DNA of 25,008 nt from JAKVAV01 sp964635965 (GTDB lineage Bacteria > Bacteroidota > Bacteroidia > Flavobacteriales_D > Cryomorphaceae). Location of the stretch: positions 1-25,008 of the forward strand of contig CAZWQX010000046.1 of the NCBI GenBank assembly GCA_964635965.1, read 5' to 3'. Numbering within the stretch: position 1 is the first letter of the stretch; every line of letters starts with the position of its first letter. The notes beneath the pieces were generated by a model. The model did no database searches. It was given only the letters and a program-made list of their open reading frames with translations, and was not told where the DNA came from. The position numbers and the translations under genes are program-made. Shown in pieces: positions 15,828 through 23,915 of the stretch.

Positions 15828-17567
15828 ATGAAAACTTTTTCAGGAAAAATTATCGCAGCCGCTGCATTTGGAGCCATTTTGATTTTTGGTTCTTCATGTA
15901 GTTATGAATCATCCAATGCTACGGGTTGGAATTATAACGACCCTCAAAACGGAGGATTCGAGAAAGTGCCGTACTACGAGCAAGAAACGGGTCCGGGACT
16001 CATCCTCATCGAAGGTGGAACTTTCACTATGGGAGCTACCGAAGAGATGGTGATGAAAGACTGGAATAATATTCAGCGTCGTGTTACCGTATCGTCTTTT
16101 TATATGGATGAAACCGAGGTAACAAACGTTTACTGGTTAGAATACCTTTATTGGTTGAGACGAGTTTATGGCGCTGACTACCCGGAGATTTACCGAAAGG
16201 CATTACCAGATACCTTGGTATGGCGTTCAAGATTGGCTTACAATGAGCCTTATGTAGAATACTACCTAAGGCATCCAGCCTACAACGACTACCCTGTAGT
16301 AGGAGTAAATTGGTTACAGGCCAATGATTTCTGCGCTTGGAGAACCGATAGGGTAAACGAGGCTATACTGATTCGAGAAGGTTTATTCGAACACTTCCCG
16401 CAGCAGATTAATGAAGATCATTTTGATACGGATGCCTACTTGGCAGGGCAGTACGAAAGTGGTAAAAGAGTAGATGGCCTTCCCGACCTAGATCCGGACA
16501 AAGAATTTAGAAATGTAAGAATGGAAGATGGTATTCTCTTACCGAGGTACCGACTACCGACCGAAGCGGAATGGGAATTTGCCGCTTATGGCTTGGTAGG
16601 AAATTCATTCCAAGAATTAATTACCGAAAGAAAGGTTTACCCTTGGAACGGACACTATGTGCGTGAAGGTGACAATAACAACCGTTTCTACGGAGAGTAC
16701 GTTGCCAATTTCGTAAGAGGAAGGGGTGACTACATGGGAGTTGCAGGAAGCTTGAACGATAACGCTGATATTACAGCACCTGTATACGCCTACCAACCTA
16801 ATGACTACGGCCTGTACAATATGGCAGGTAATGTTAGTGAATGGGTAATGGATGTTTATCGCCCGCTTAGCCCGGAAGACATGGATGAATTCAGACCTTA
16901 CCGAGGTAATGTGTTCAAAACAAAAGTATTAGACAGTGAGGGTAATATCGATGATAAACTTACTGTAGTTACTTATGATGTAGACGGTGTTAGAGAATAC
17001 TTGAAAGAATTTGACGAAGAGACTCAAGGTAAATTAAGCCCGGAGGAGCAGCAACTGATGGAAAACTTGATTTCGTTCTCTGAGCAAGCCACAGAAAGAA
17101 TGAATGATGGAAAGCCAGATGAGGCTTATACTCTTGTTAGAGATGCTATTCAGGAAATCCGCACTAGCGGTGTTAGAATTGCCCCTGAACTTTTGAGTGG
17201 AGTAGGAAACTTCGTAGAAAATACTCCTGGTAACGTTCGCATGAGAAACGTTCGTCCCGAAGAGAATATCGATCGTGATAATTACCGTCTGGCAGATAAC
17301 ATAGACTACCGAGATGGTGATTTTAATTCGAGTATCAACTACACGAGTCCGAATGCCGATGATGCGGCAATGTATGATTACGGAAACACAACCCTTATCA
17401 GTAACAGGGCTAGAGTATACAAAGGTGGTAGCTGGCGCGATAGAGCGTACTACCTGAGTCCAGGTACTCGCCGTTACCTCGATGAGAGAAAAGCGACCGC
17501 AACTATTGGATTCCGTTGCGCGATGGACCGCGTAGGAAGTCCTGTAGGTCTCAATCAAACGAGATAA
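15828..17567 (+). CDS. gldJ: Gliding motility / T9SS lipoprotein GldJ
   Basis: Outer-membrane lipoprotein required for gliding and T9SS function in Flavobacterium, where it stabilises GldK. It has 579 residues with a lipoprotein signal (hydrophobic core then GSSC, lipidated C24). The body has a formylglycine-generating-enzyme (FGE)-sulfatase fold: LIEGGTFTMGATEE (about 62-75), SFYMDETEVTN (about 90-100), YPVVGVNWLQANDFC, LPTEAEWEFAAYG, YNMAGNVSEWVMDVY and, at the end, KGGSWRDRAYY (532-542) with GFRCAMDRVG. The active-site cysteine pair of true FGE is absent, so it is probably structural. Residues about 388-447 form an acidic helical insert before the last FGE block. It ends in a strong terminator, which limits reading into murF. 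Confidence 0.93.
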   Translation: MKTFSGKIIAAAAFGAILIFGSSCSYESSNATGWNYNDPQNGGFEKVPYYEQETGPGLILIEGGTFTMGATEEMVMKDWNNIQRRVTVSSFYMDETEVTNVYWLEYLYWLRRVYGADYPEIYRKALPDTLVWRSRLAYNEPYVEYYLRHPAYNDYPVVGVNWLQANDFCAWRTDRVNEAILIREGLFEHFPQQINEDHFDTDAYLAGQYESGKRVDGLPDLDPDKEFRNVRMEDGILLPRYRLPTEAEWEFAAYGLVGNSFQELITERKVYPWNGHYVREGDNNNRFYGEYVANFVRGRGDYMGVAGSLNDNADITAPVYAYQPNDYGLYNMAGNVSEWVMDVYRPLSPEDMDEFRPYRGNVFKTKVLDSEGNIDDKLTVVTYDVDGVREYLKEFDEETQGKLSPEEQQLMENLISFSEQATERMNDGKPDEAYTLVRDAIQEIRTSGVRIAPELLSGVGNFVENTPGNVRMRNVRPEENIDRDNYRLADNIDYRDGDFNSSINYTSPNADDAAMYDYGNTTLISNRARVYKGGSWRDRAYYLSPGTRRYLDERKATATIGFRCAMDRVGSPVGLNQTR

Positions 17568-17599
17568 GGACAAGCTTTTGTTAGCATAAAGATTTGAAA

Positions 17600-17630
17600 A
17601 CACCCGATCTAATTGATCGGGTGTTTTTAT
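17600..17630 (+). terminator. Intrinsic terminator of porP-gldJ
   Basis: A perfect 10-bp stem (ACACCCGATC at 17600-17609 with GATCGGGTGT at 17615-17624) with a 5-base loop is followed by TTTTATTTT. It lies 33 bases after the gldJ stop and ends just before the murF ATG. Confidence 0.92.
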
Positions 17631-17639
17631 TTTGGGTTC

Positions 17640-18926
17640 ATGGATTTGCAAAGACTTTATGAAGCCTATTTAGACCATCCCATTGTCACAACCGACACGC
17701 GAGCTGATGTCAGGGGATCGATTTTCTTTTGTCTAAAAGGGCCAAATTTTGATGCCAACGAATTCGCGGAAGAGGCACTTAAAACAGGAGCAGCTTATGT
17801 AGTATCTGACTCCGACAAAGTTCCGAAGCAAGACAAAATCTTCAAAGTTGGAGATGTCCTGACTACTCTGCAGGAACTGGCTAAACTTCATAGATCTAAA
17901 TTTAAATTTCCCGTAATCGGGTTAACGGGTAGCAATGGAAAAACGACCAATAAAGAACTTATTGCAGCCGTTCTTTCGGAAAAGTACAACACCTTCTACA
18001 CCAAAGGAAATCTCAATAATCACATAGGCGTTCCGCTAAGCTTATTGAGTATCCCGCTTTCGGCAGAAATGGCAGTAATTGAAATGGGCGCGAATGCTCA
18101 AGGAGAAATTCGCGATCTAAGCCTAATGAGCGATCCTGACTACGGAATGATTACCAATATTGGAAAAGCACACTTAGAGGGATTTGGTGGTATCGAAGGC
18201 GTTAAAAAGGGGAAATCTGAGTTATATCGACATATCCGATCAAACGGAGGAAAGCTATTCGTAAATGGAGATGATTCGGTATTAATGGAGCTTTCTAATG
18301 GAATGGACAGGACCCTCTATGGAAAAGAAGAGTCATTCTTTTGCAGTGGTCGTGTTGAACAGAACAAACCATTTATTTCCTTCTCTTTCCAATTCAATGG
18401 GAAAGATTCAGGCGTTGTGGAAACAAACCTCGTCGGTGGCTACAATTTTCCTAATCTGATGGCAGCGGCATGTATCGGTTGTTATTTCAATGTTCCGATC
18501 GATTTAATTGCAAAAGGTCTTTCAGGCTATCAGCCTAGTAATAACCGCTCTGAACTAGTCACAACAGAAAAAAACAAAGTGATCCTTGATGCCTACAACG
18601 CTAATCCAAGTAGCATGGAAGTTGCCATTTCCAATTTTGCTGAAATGGACCACGAACCGAAACTCGCCTTGATCGGCCACATGTTGGAGTTAGGTGATGA
18701 CAGCCCGAAAGAACATCAAAAGCTAATTGACCAACTATCTAGGTTGAATATCCACTCGATTTTAGTGGGCTCAAACTTTGAAAAATGCGAAAAAAAAGGT
18801 TTTCTCTATTTTGAAAAATCAACAGAACTCGTCGAGCACCTAAAAAACGAGACCATTGAAAATCACTTGATATTCATCAAGGGAAGTCGCATGGTAGCAA
18901 TGGAAAAAGCTAAGGAATGTCTTTAA
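17640..18926 (+). CDS. murF: UDP-MurNAc-tripeptide:D-Ala-D-Ala ligase
   Basis: Adds D-alanyl-D-alanine to UDP-MurNAc-tripeptide, the last cytoplasmic step of the peptidoglycan precursor. The ATG at 17640 gives 428 residues; an upstream TTG at 17613 lies inside the terminator stem and is rejected. The N-terminal substrate domain has TTDTRADVRGSIFFCLKGPNFDANEF. The ATP-binding P-loop is GLTGSNGKTT (94-103). The Mur ligase middle domain has LSIPLSAEMAVIEMGANAQGEI and NIGKAHLEGFGG, and the C-terminal domain has LDAYNANPSSMEVAI and FIKGSRMVAME, as in MurF. The length is close to the usual 430-450. It starts 15 bases after the upstream terminator stem, so its promoter must overlap that region. The stop overlaps that of the convergent acyl-CoA dehydrogenase. 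Confidence 0.94.
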   Translation: MDLQRLYEAYLDHPIVTTDTRADVRGSIFFCLKGPNFDANEFAEEALKTGAAYVVSDSDKVPKQDKIFKVGDVLTTLQELAKLHRSKFKFPVIGLTGSNGKTTNKELIAAVLSEKYNTFYTKGNLNNHIGVPLSLLSIPLSAEMAVIEMGANAQGEIRDLSLMSDPDYGMITNIGKAHLEGFGGIEGVKKGKSELYRHIRSNGGKLFVNGDDSVLMELSNGMDRTLYGKEESFFCSGRVEQNKPFISFSFQFNGKDSGVVETNLVGGYNFPNLMAAACIGCYFNVPIDLIAKGLSGYQPSNNRSELVTTEKNKVILDAYNANPSSMEVAISNFAEMDHEPKLALIGHMLELGDDSPKEHQKLIDQLSRLNIHSILVGSNFEKCEKKGFLYFEKSTELVEHLKNETIENHLIFIKGSRMVAMEKAKECL

Positions 18927-20065
18927 TTGCTGAGTATTGATCGCGAAATCACAATTTTCTGGATTTCAGAAGTTCCTTCGTAAATCTGAGTGATTTTTGC
19001 GTCTCTCATCAAGCGCTCAACGTGATATTCTTTCACATATCCATATCCCCCATGAACCTGCACGGCCTCAACGGATATATCCATAGCAGCTTTTGAAGCA
19101 TAAAGCTTTGCCATTGAACTGGCCAAGTCAAAATTCTCTCCATTGTCTTTAAGCTGAGCTGCCTTAAGACATAGAAGCCTGGCTGCCTCGATTTGCGTTG
19201 CCATATCAGCAAGCTTAAAAGCAATGGCCTGGTGCTGGTGGATTGGCTTTCCAAATGATTTACGATCCTTACTGTAAGCCAGTGCTAATTCGTAAGCGCC
19301 ACTAGCTATTCCGAGAGCTTGGGATGCAATTCCAATTCGCCCTCCTGACAGCGTTTTCATAGCAAACTTAAAACCGAAACCATCCTCACCAATGCGGTTC
19401 TCCTTGGGAACCTTTACATCTTGAAACATCAAAGTATGTGTATCACTTCCCCTGATGCCAAGTTTATCCTCTTTCGCACCTAGTTGAAAACCTTCCATTT
19501 CACGCTCGACGATCAAACAGTTGATTCCACGGTGTCCCTTATCCGCATCCGTTTGTGCCATCACCAAATAGATTGAGGCCGTGCTACCATTGGTAATCCA
19601 ATTTTTGGTTCCGTTCAATAGGTAATGATCTCCTTTATCAATGGCGGTCGTCCTCTGAGAGGTGGCGTCTGAACCTGCCTCCGGTTCGCTAAGGCAAAAA
19701 GCCCCAATCTTTTCTCCGCTGGCAAGAGGCACTAGGTATTTCTTCTTCTGTTCTTCAGTGCCAAATTTTTCCAACCCCCAGCATACCAAACTGTTGTTAA
19801 CAGAAACACAGACAGACGCGGAAGCATCAATTTTTGATAATTCCTCCATCGCTAAAACATAAGAAACGGTATCCATACCACTTCCCCCGTATTCCGGATC
19901 GGTCATCATCCCCATAAAACCCAACTCTCCTAGTTGGCTTATTTCTTCTTTTGGGAATCGTTGTTCTGTATCTCTCTCTATTACTCCCGGCTTCAATACA
20001 TTCTGAGCAAAATCCCGAGCTGCATCTCTTACGGCAATTTGCTCTTCAGTCAATTGGAAATTCAT
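18923..20065 (-). CDS. Acyl-CoA dehydrogenase (short-chain type)
   Basis: FAD enzyme that introduces the alpha,beta double bond of acyl-CoA and passes electrons to ETF. The length (380) is that of short- and medium-chain or branched-chain enzymes. The flavin-binding motif GAFCLSEPEAGSD (121-133) and WITNG are present. The catalytic base is E363 in QIYEGTSEIQ, the position used by short-chain (butyryl-type) enzymes rather than the isovaleryl type. The LSGGRIGIASQALGIA and VQVHGGYGYVKEYHVERLMRDAKI blocks are standard. Chain length specificity is inference. It is transcribed toward murF and divergent from anmK, and has a TAAATTTG box 28 bases upstream. No terminator is visible before the overlap with murF. 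Confidence 0.93.
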   Translation of the reverse strand: MNFQLTEEQIAVRDAARDFAQNVLKPGVIERDTEQRFPKEEISQLGELGFMGMMTDPEYGGSGMDTVSYVLAMEELSKIDASASVCVSVNNSLVCWGLEKFGTEEQKKKYLVPLASGEKIGAFCLSEPEAGSDATSQRTTAIDKGDHYLLNGTKNWITNGSTASIYLVMAQTDADKGHRGINCLIVEREMEGFQLGAKEDKLGIRGSDTHTLMFQDVKVPKENRIGEDGFGFKFAMKTLSGGRIGIASQALGIASGAYELALAYSKDRKSFGKPIHQHQAIAFKLADMATQIEAARLLCLKAAQLKDNGENFDLASSMAKLYASKAAMDISVEAVQVHGGYGYVKEYHVERLMRDAKITQIYEGTSEIQKIVISRSILSN

Positions 20066-20093
20066 ACTTTATCGTGGTTAATTTTCAGCGTTG

Positions 20094-20101
20094 CAAATTT
20101 A
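20094..20101 (-). promoter_or_regulatory. -7 promoter box of acyl-CoA dehydrogenase
   Basis: TAAATTTG on the minus strand matches TAnnTTTG and ends 28 bases before the ATG at 20065. A TTTG lies about 15 bases further upstream, slightly close for a -33 element. It sits in the 56-base divergent spacer shared with anmK. Confidence 0.55.
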
Positions 20102-20121
20102 CGCTTTATCCTAGAACAAAA

Positions 20122-21183
20122 ATGAGCGAAGACTTGATGAATTATACCTATGATAATCAACCCGGTATCGGCGTTATGACCGGGACTTCGCTGGATGCGG
20201 TAGACTTGATATTGTGTCGATTCCGAGGTTTTGAATTCGAGATTTTGAATTTTCAATCCATTAGAATTGAGGATGATCTTCAACAAAAATTAGGCGCCGC
20301 TCATGCTCTTTCTGTAAAAGCGTACATGCACTTGCAAAATGAGTTCTCAGAATTTTTAGCCAAAAGCCTTAATGGATTTCATAAATCAACAGGTGAGCTG
20401 GCCACATTTGCCGGAATTCACGGTCAGACTATTCTTCACGAACCGCAAAATGCTTTGACCGAGCAAATGATTAATGGCGGACTAATTGCTACGAAAACAG
20501 GTCTTCACATTGTCTGCGATTTTAGAAGAGGAGATGTGGCCCTCGGTGGGCAGGGCGCTCCGCTCGTACCAATTGGTGATCGCGATTTATTCGGCGATTA
20601 CGAAGCCTGCGTAAACTTAGGTGGTTTTGCCAATGTAAGCTACACGAAAGGGACGGTTCGAATAGCTTTTGATGTTTGCCCTGTGAATTATGTCTTAAAT
20701 CACCTTTCAAAAATCCTGGGAAAGGAGTTCGACGATGGAGGAAGAATAGCTCGTGATGGAAAACTTGATAAGGAGTTAATCGAAAAATTGAATCGCCTCG
20801 TTTTTTACACCCAAAAGCATCCCAAATCATTGGGTCGTGAATGGGTAGAAACAGAATTCTTTCCCCTCTTAAACATGAGTCAACCTCAAGACATGTTGAG
20901 GACTGTCACCGAGCATGCCGCGCATCAAATTGTCAAAATTTTACCAGCAAAAGGAAAAGTTCTAATAACCGGTGGTGGAGCTTACAACGAATTTCTAATA
21001 GAATTAATCAGGCAACGAGCAAAGTCTGCAATCACCATTCCCAATCACTGGCTTATTGAAGGGAAAGAGGCATTGATATTCGCCTACTTAGCAAAGCTAC
21101 GATTGGAAGGAAAACCCAATATTTTGTCAGAATATACCGGGGCCGTTCGCGATTCAATTTCAGGAGCATTATACCACCCTTGA
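20122..21183 (+). CDS. anmK: Anhydro-N-acetylmuramic acid kinase
   Basis: Phosphorylates and opens 1,6-anhydro-MurNAc, a peptidoglycan turnover product, to MurNAc-6-phosphate for recycling. The ATG at 20122 gives 353 residues; the frame stays open to 19951, but that would run back into the divergent acyl-CoA dehydrogenase and past its promoter. Family motifs are visible: GVMTGTSLDAVDL near the start, FAGIHGQTILHEP, FRRGDVALGGQGAPLVPIGD (the catalytic Asp lies in this block in the family), CVNLGGFANVSY, and KVLITGGGAYNEFLIELIRQ near the C-terminus. With murF nearby, both ends of cell-wall metabolism are represented, though on separate transcription units. The next gene follows after about 90 bases that hold a clear -7 box. 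Confidence 0.93.
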   Translation: MSEDLMNYTYDNQPGIGVMTGTSLDAVDLILCRFRGFEFEILNFQSIRIEDDLQQKLGAAHALSVKAYMHLQNEFSEFLAKSLNGFHKSTGELATFAGIHGQTILHEPQNALTEQMINGGLIATKTGLHIVCDFRRGDVALGGQGAPLVPIGDRDLFGDYEACVNLGGFANVSYTKGTVRIAFDVCPVNYVLNHLSKILGKEFDDGGRIARDGKLDKELIEKLNRLVFYTQKHPKSLGREWVETEFFPLLNMSQPQDMLRTVTEHAAHQIVKILPAKGKVLITGGGAYNEFLIELIRQRAKSAITIPNHWLIEGKEALIFAYLAKLRLEGKPNILSEYTGAVRDSISGALYHP

Positions 21184-21244
21184 GAATTTTCATTTTTCGT
21201 ATTGATCATTCGTGAAATCAGGCCGTTTCAAGCCTTCCTTTTGA

Positions 21245-21252
21245 TATATTTG
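21245..21252 (+). promoter_or_regulatory. -7 promoter box of the amino-acid dehydrogenase gene
   Basis: TATATTTG matches the Bacteroidota -7 consensus and ends 21 bases before the ATG at 21274, nearly the same spacing as at porV and pdhA. It also argues against the longer reading frame starting at 21202, which would begin upstream of the promoter. Confidence 0.65.
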
Positions 21253-21273
21253 CGCGGCAAAGAACCATCAACC

Positions 21274-22500
21274 ATGCGTGACCTTTTAAGAAAATTCGAA
21301 GAAACCCCACCCGAGATAGTCTTCGAGTGGAGTGATCCCGAAACTGAAGCAGTTGGCTGGATCGTGATTAATAGTCTAAGAGGAGGAGCAGCGGGAGGAG
21401 GAACCCGAATGAGGAAGGGCCTCGACAGAAGAGAAGTAGAATCTCTTGCTAAAACCATGGAAGTTAAATTCACGGTTTCAGGTCCGCCAATTGGAGGAGC
21501 CAAAAGTGGAATTAATTTTGACCCTAACGATCCTCGGAAACATGGAGTTCTGGAGCGTTGGTACAAGGCAGTCACTCCTCTCCTGAAGACTTACTACGGG
21601 ACCGGAGGAGACTTGAACGTAGACGAGATTCATGAGGTCATTCCAATAACGGAAGACTTTGGCCTTTGGCACCCTCAAGAAGGAGTGGTAAATGGTCATT
21701 TTCAACCGAGAGAAAACGAAAAAATCCACCAAATTGGTCAGTTGCGATTCGGGGTCTCTAAGGTAGTTGAAGATCCCTATTTTTCGCCCGACCCAACCAG
21801 GAAATATGTGGTTGCCGATATGATTACCGGCTATGGAGTAGCGATGAGTGTGCTGCATCATTATTCACTGCGCGATGAAGACTACCGAAGAAAACGCGCG
21901 ATCATCCAAGGATGGGGTAATGTAGGTTCTGCGGCAGCTTATTACCTGGCCCAAGCAGGAGTTTCAATCGTAGGTATCATTGACAAAACAGGCGGAATTA
22001 TTGAACCCAATGGGATTGCATTCGATCAAATAAAAAAGCTATTTCTCGATAAAGAAGGAAATAAGTTGATGTCGGATGATCTCTTGTCTTTCGACGAAAT
22101 TAATGCTCGAATTTGGGATGTGCCTTCTGAAATATTCCTTCCTTGTGCGGCATCTAGATTGGTCAGTAAAGAGCAAGTAGACCGAATGGTTGAAGCCGGA
22201 GTAGAGGTTATTGCCAGTGGCGCTAATGTTCCTTTCGCCGATGAAGAAATATTCTTTGGTCCAACCATGGCATATGCCGATGACAAGCTGAGTTTAATTC
22301 CCGATTTTGTTTCAAATTGCGGAATGGCTAGGGTATTTGCATATTGCATGGGCAAAGATGTTGAAATGAGTGATGAAGCAATTTTCTCTGATACATCGGA
22401 GACCATTAAAGAAGCTCTCGAGAGTATCATAGAGAAACACCATAAAAAAACAAACGTGGCTTCGACGGCGTTCGAAATAGCCCTATCACAATTAGTTTAA
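21274..22500 (+). CDS. Glu/Leu/Phe/Val dehydrogenase family protein
   Basis: NAD(P)-dependent amino-acid dehydrogenase that interconverts an amino acid with its 2-oxo acid and ammonia. The ATG at 21274 gives 408 residues. The catalytic-lysine block is GPPIGGAKSGINFDP (70-84, K77), and the Rossmann dinucleotide motif is GWGNVG (213-218). LRGGAAGGGTRMRKGLDRREVESLA is the usual N-terminal region, and ASGANVPFADEE the late substrate/cofactor block. The catalytic loop after K77 (GTGGDLNVDEIHEVIP, 109-124) differs from the PAxDxG form of classical glutamate dehydrogenases, so the substrate (glutamate, leucine or other) cannot be read. It shares a single-base gap with nhaD, so the two are one operon. 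Confidence 0.85.
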   Translation: MRDLLRKFEETPPEIVFEWSDPETEAVGWIVINSLRGGAAGGGTRMRKGLDRREVESLAKTMEVKFTVSGPPIGGAKSGINFDPNDPRKHGVLERWYKAVTPLLKTYYGTGGDLNVDEIHEVIPITEDFGLWHPQEGVVNGHFQPRENEKIHQIGQLRFGVSKVVEDPYFSPDPTRKYVVADMITGYGVAMSVLHHYSLRDEDYRRKRAIIQGWGNVGSAAAYYLAQAGVSIVGIIDKTGGIIEPNGIAFDQIKKLFLDKEGNKLMSDDLLSFDEINARIWDVPSEIFLPCAASRLVSKEQVDRMVEAGVEVIASGANVPFADEEIFFGPTMAYADDKLSLIPDFVSNCGMARVFAYCMGKDVEMSDEAIFSDTSETIKEALESIIEKHHKKTNVASTAFEIALSQLV

Positions 22501-22501
22501 G

Positions 22502-23863
22502 ATGGAAGTAGCAATAGTTGTCGTTTTCGTTCTGGGATATTTAGCAATCGCTCTCGAGCATCCCATTCACATTGACAAAGCGGCATCAGCATTGCTACTC
22601 GGTGTAATCTGCTGGGCACTTTTTGTTCTCGGAGTTGAAACCGTTCCACACTTCTTGGAACACGAGTACAGTCTCTTTCAAGATGAAAATCCCATGCTGG
22701 CGGCAAATGAAGTCATGCCCATGTTCCTAGAGCACAGACTTCTCTTTCATTTGAGTGAAATAGCCAGTATTCTCTTCTTCCTCATGGGTGCAATGACCAT
22801 TGTCGAAACGGTAGACGCTCACGAGGGATTTAGAGTAATTACTGATCGAATTAAGACTACCAACAAGGTCAAGTTGCTTTGGATCTTAAGTATTTTGACC
22901 TTCTTCTTCAGTGCAGTCCTCGACAATTTAACCACTACCATCGTCATGGTTTCGCTTTTGCGAAAACTTATCGACGATAAAAAAACTCGTTGGTTTTTTG
23001 TGGGTTTCTTGGTAATTGCCGCTAATGCAGGCGGTGCTTGGTCTCCTATCGGGGATGTTACTACGACCATGTTATGGATTAAGAAGCAGCTTCCTTCTAC
23101 TCCGATAATCATCAAAGAACTCTTGTTGCCAAGTTTGGTGACGGTTATTGTTCCTTTAATTTTCTTGAGTTTTAGAATGAAAGGAGATGTTACAAGACCT
23201 GTTCGACGTTCAAGTCATGAGGATGAGAATCCGGCATCTCCAAAAGAAAGAACAATCATTTTCATCCTTGGTGTAGCGGGTTTACTGTTTGTACCGGTGT
23301 TTAAAACCGTAACACATTTGCCCCCATTTATGGGGATGATGTTGAGTTTGGGAGTTATCTGGACCGTCACCGAAATTATGCATCGAAGAAAAACAATGGA
23401 AGCCAAAAGACAGCTCAATGTTCTTTGGGTCTTGAGAAAAATCGACTCTGCTTCCGTTCTCTTTTTCTTGGGTATTCTTTTAGGAGTTTCGGCGCTTCAA
23501 GAGGTCGGTCTTCTTAGGGAAGTTGCGGGATGGCTGGATAAAACAGTAGGCAATATATACGCAATTGATCTCACTATTGGATTATTGTCAGCTATTGTCG
23601 ATAATGTACCTCTGGTAGCAGCGGCACAAGGTATGTATCCGATTGCCCAAGAAGGAGTTTTTGCCGCCAGCGGAGACTTTTGGTTATTCCTAGCCTATTG
23701 CGCGGGAACAGGAGGAAGTGCTTTAATTATTGGTTCCGCGGCTGGTGTTGCCGCCATGGGACTTGAAAGAATCGACTTCATCTGGTACATGAAGAAGTTA
23801 TCTCTCCTGGCAATTCTCGGTTATTTGGCAGGTGCAGGAGTATTCATACTCCTAAGTGTATAA
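22502..23863 (+). CDS. nhaD: Na+/H+ antiporter, NhaD type
   Basis: Inner-membrane sodium/proton exchanger of the ion transporter superfamily (453 residues, about 12 membrane segments). The inverted-repeat architecture is visible: SAVLDNLTTT (137-146, D141) in the first half and SAIVDNVPLV (363-372, D367) in the second. Each is followed by a glycine-rich block: NAGGAWSPIGD (175-185) and GTGGSALIIGSAAGVAA (402-418). These Asp/Asn pairs are the presumed ion-binding sites in the family. A polar loop (about 228-250) separates the halves. It starts one base after the dehydrogenase stop, so translation is probably coupled. A marine or salt-exposed habitat is plausible. Other IT-superfamily transporters (ArsB-like) are less likely given the NhaD-like GGAWSPIGDVTTTMLW. 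Confidence 0.9.
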   Translation: MEVAIVVVFVLGYLAIALEHPIHIDKAASALLLGVICWALFVLGVETVPHFLEHEYSLFQDENPMLAANEVMPMFLEHRLLFHLSEIASILFFLMGAMTIVETVDAHEGFRVITDRIKTTNKVKLLWILSILTFFFSAVLDNLTTTIVMVSLLRKLIDDKKTRWFFVGFLVIAANAGGAWSPIGDVTTTMLWIKKQLPSTPIIIKELLLPSLVTVIVPLIFLSFRMKGDVTRPVRRSSHEDENPASPKERTIIFILGVAGLLFVPVFKTVTHLPPFMGMMLSLGVIWTVTEIMHRRKTMEAKRQLNVLWVLRKIDSASVLFFLGILLGVSALQEVGLLREVAGWLDKTVGNIYAIDLTIGLLSAIVDNVPLVAAAQGMYPIAQEGVFAASGDFWLFLAYCAGTGGSALIIGSAAGVAAMGLERIDFIWYMKKLSLLAILGYLAGAGVFILLSV

Positions 23864-23870
23864 TTTGTTT

Positions 23871-23904
23871 TAGGGTCTGCCGTTTAATAAGGCATTCTAC
23901 CCTA
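23871..23904 (+). terminator. Imperfect hairpin between nhaD and exbB
   Basis: TAGGGT (23871-23876) pairs with ACCCTA (23899-23904), and TGCC (23878-23881) pairs with GGCA (23891-23894), with unequal internal bulges. What follows (TTCTTGCTTG) is only partly T-rich, so this could be a weak terminator, attenuator or mRNA-processing hairpin. A box TATTCTTG (23903-23910) overlaps its 3' arm, but it would put the start at the ATG itself. Confidence 0.4.
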
Positions 23905-23915
23905 TTCTTGCTTGC

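Noticed and set aside
17613..17639. TTG start of murF at 17613
   Set aside because: It lies inside the stem of the gldJ terminator and adds nine residues outside the family block.
19951..20121. Longer anmK frame starting at 19951
   Set aside because: It runs through the coding start and promoter of the divergent acyl-CoA dehydrogenase, and the added residues match nothing in AnmK.
17640..21183. murF and anmK as a dedicated cell-wall operon
   Set aside because: They are separated by an opposing acyl-CoA dehydrogenase and sit on different transcripts.
21202..21273. Longer dehydrogenase frame starting at 21202
   Set aside because: It would start upstream of the -7 box at 21245, and the extra 24 residues have no family counterpart.
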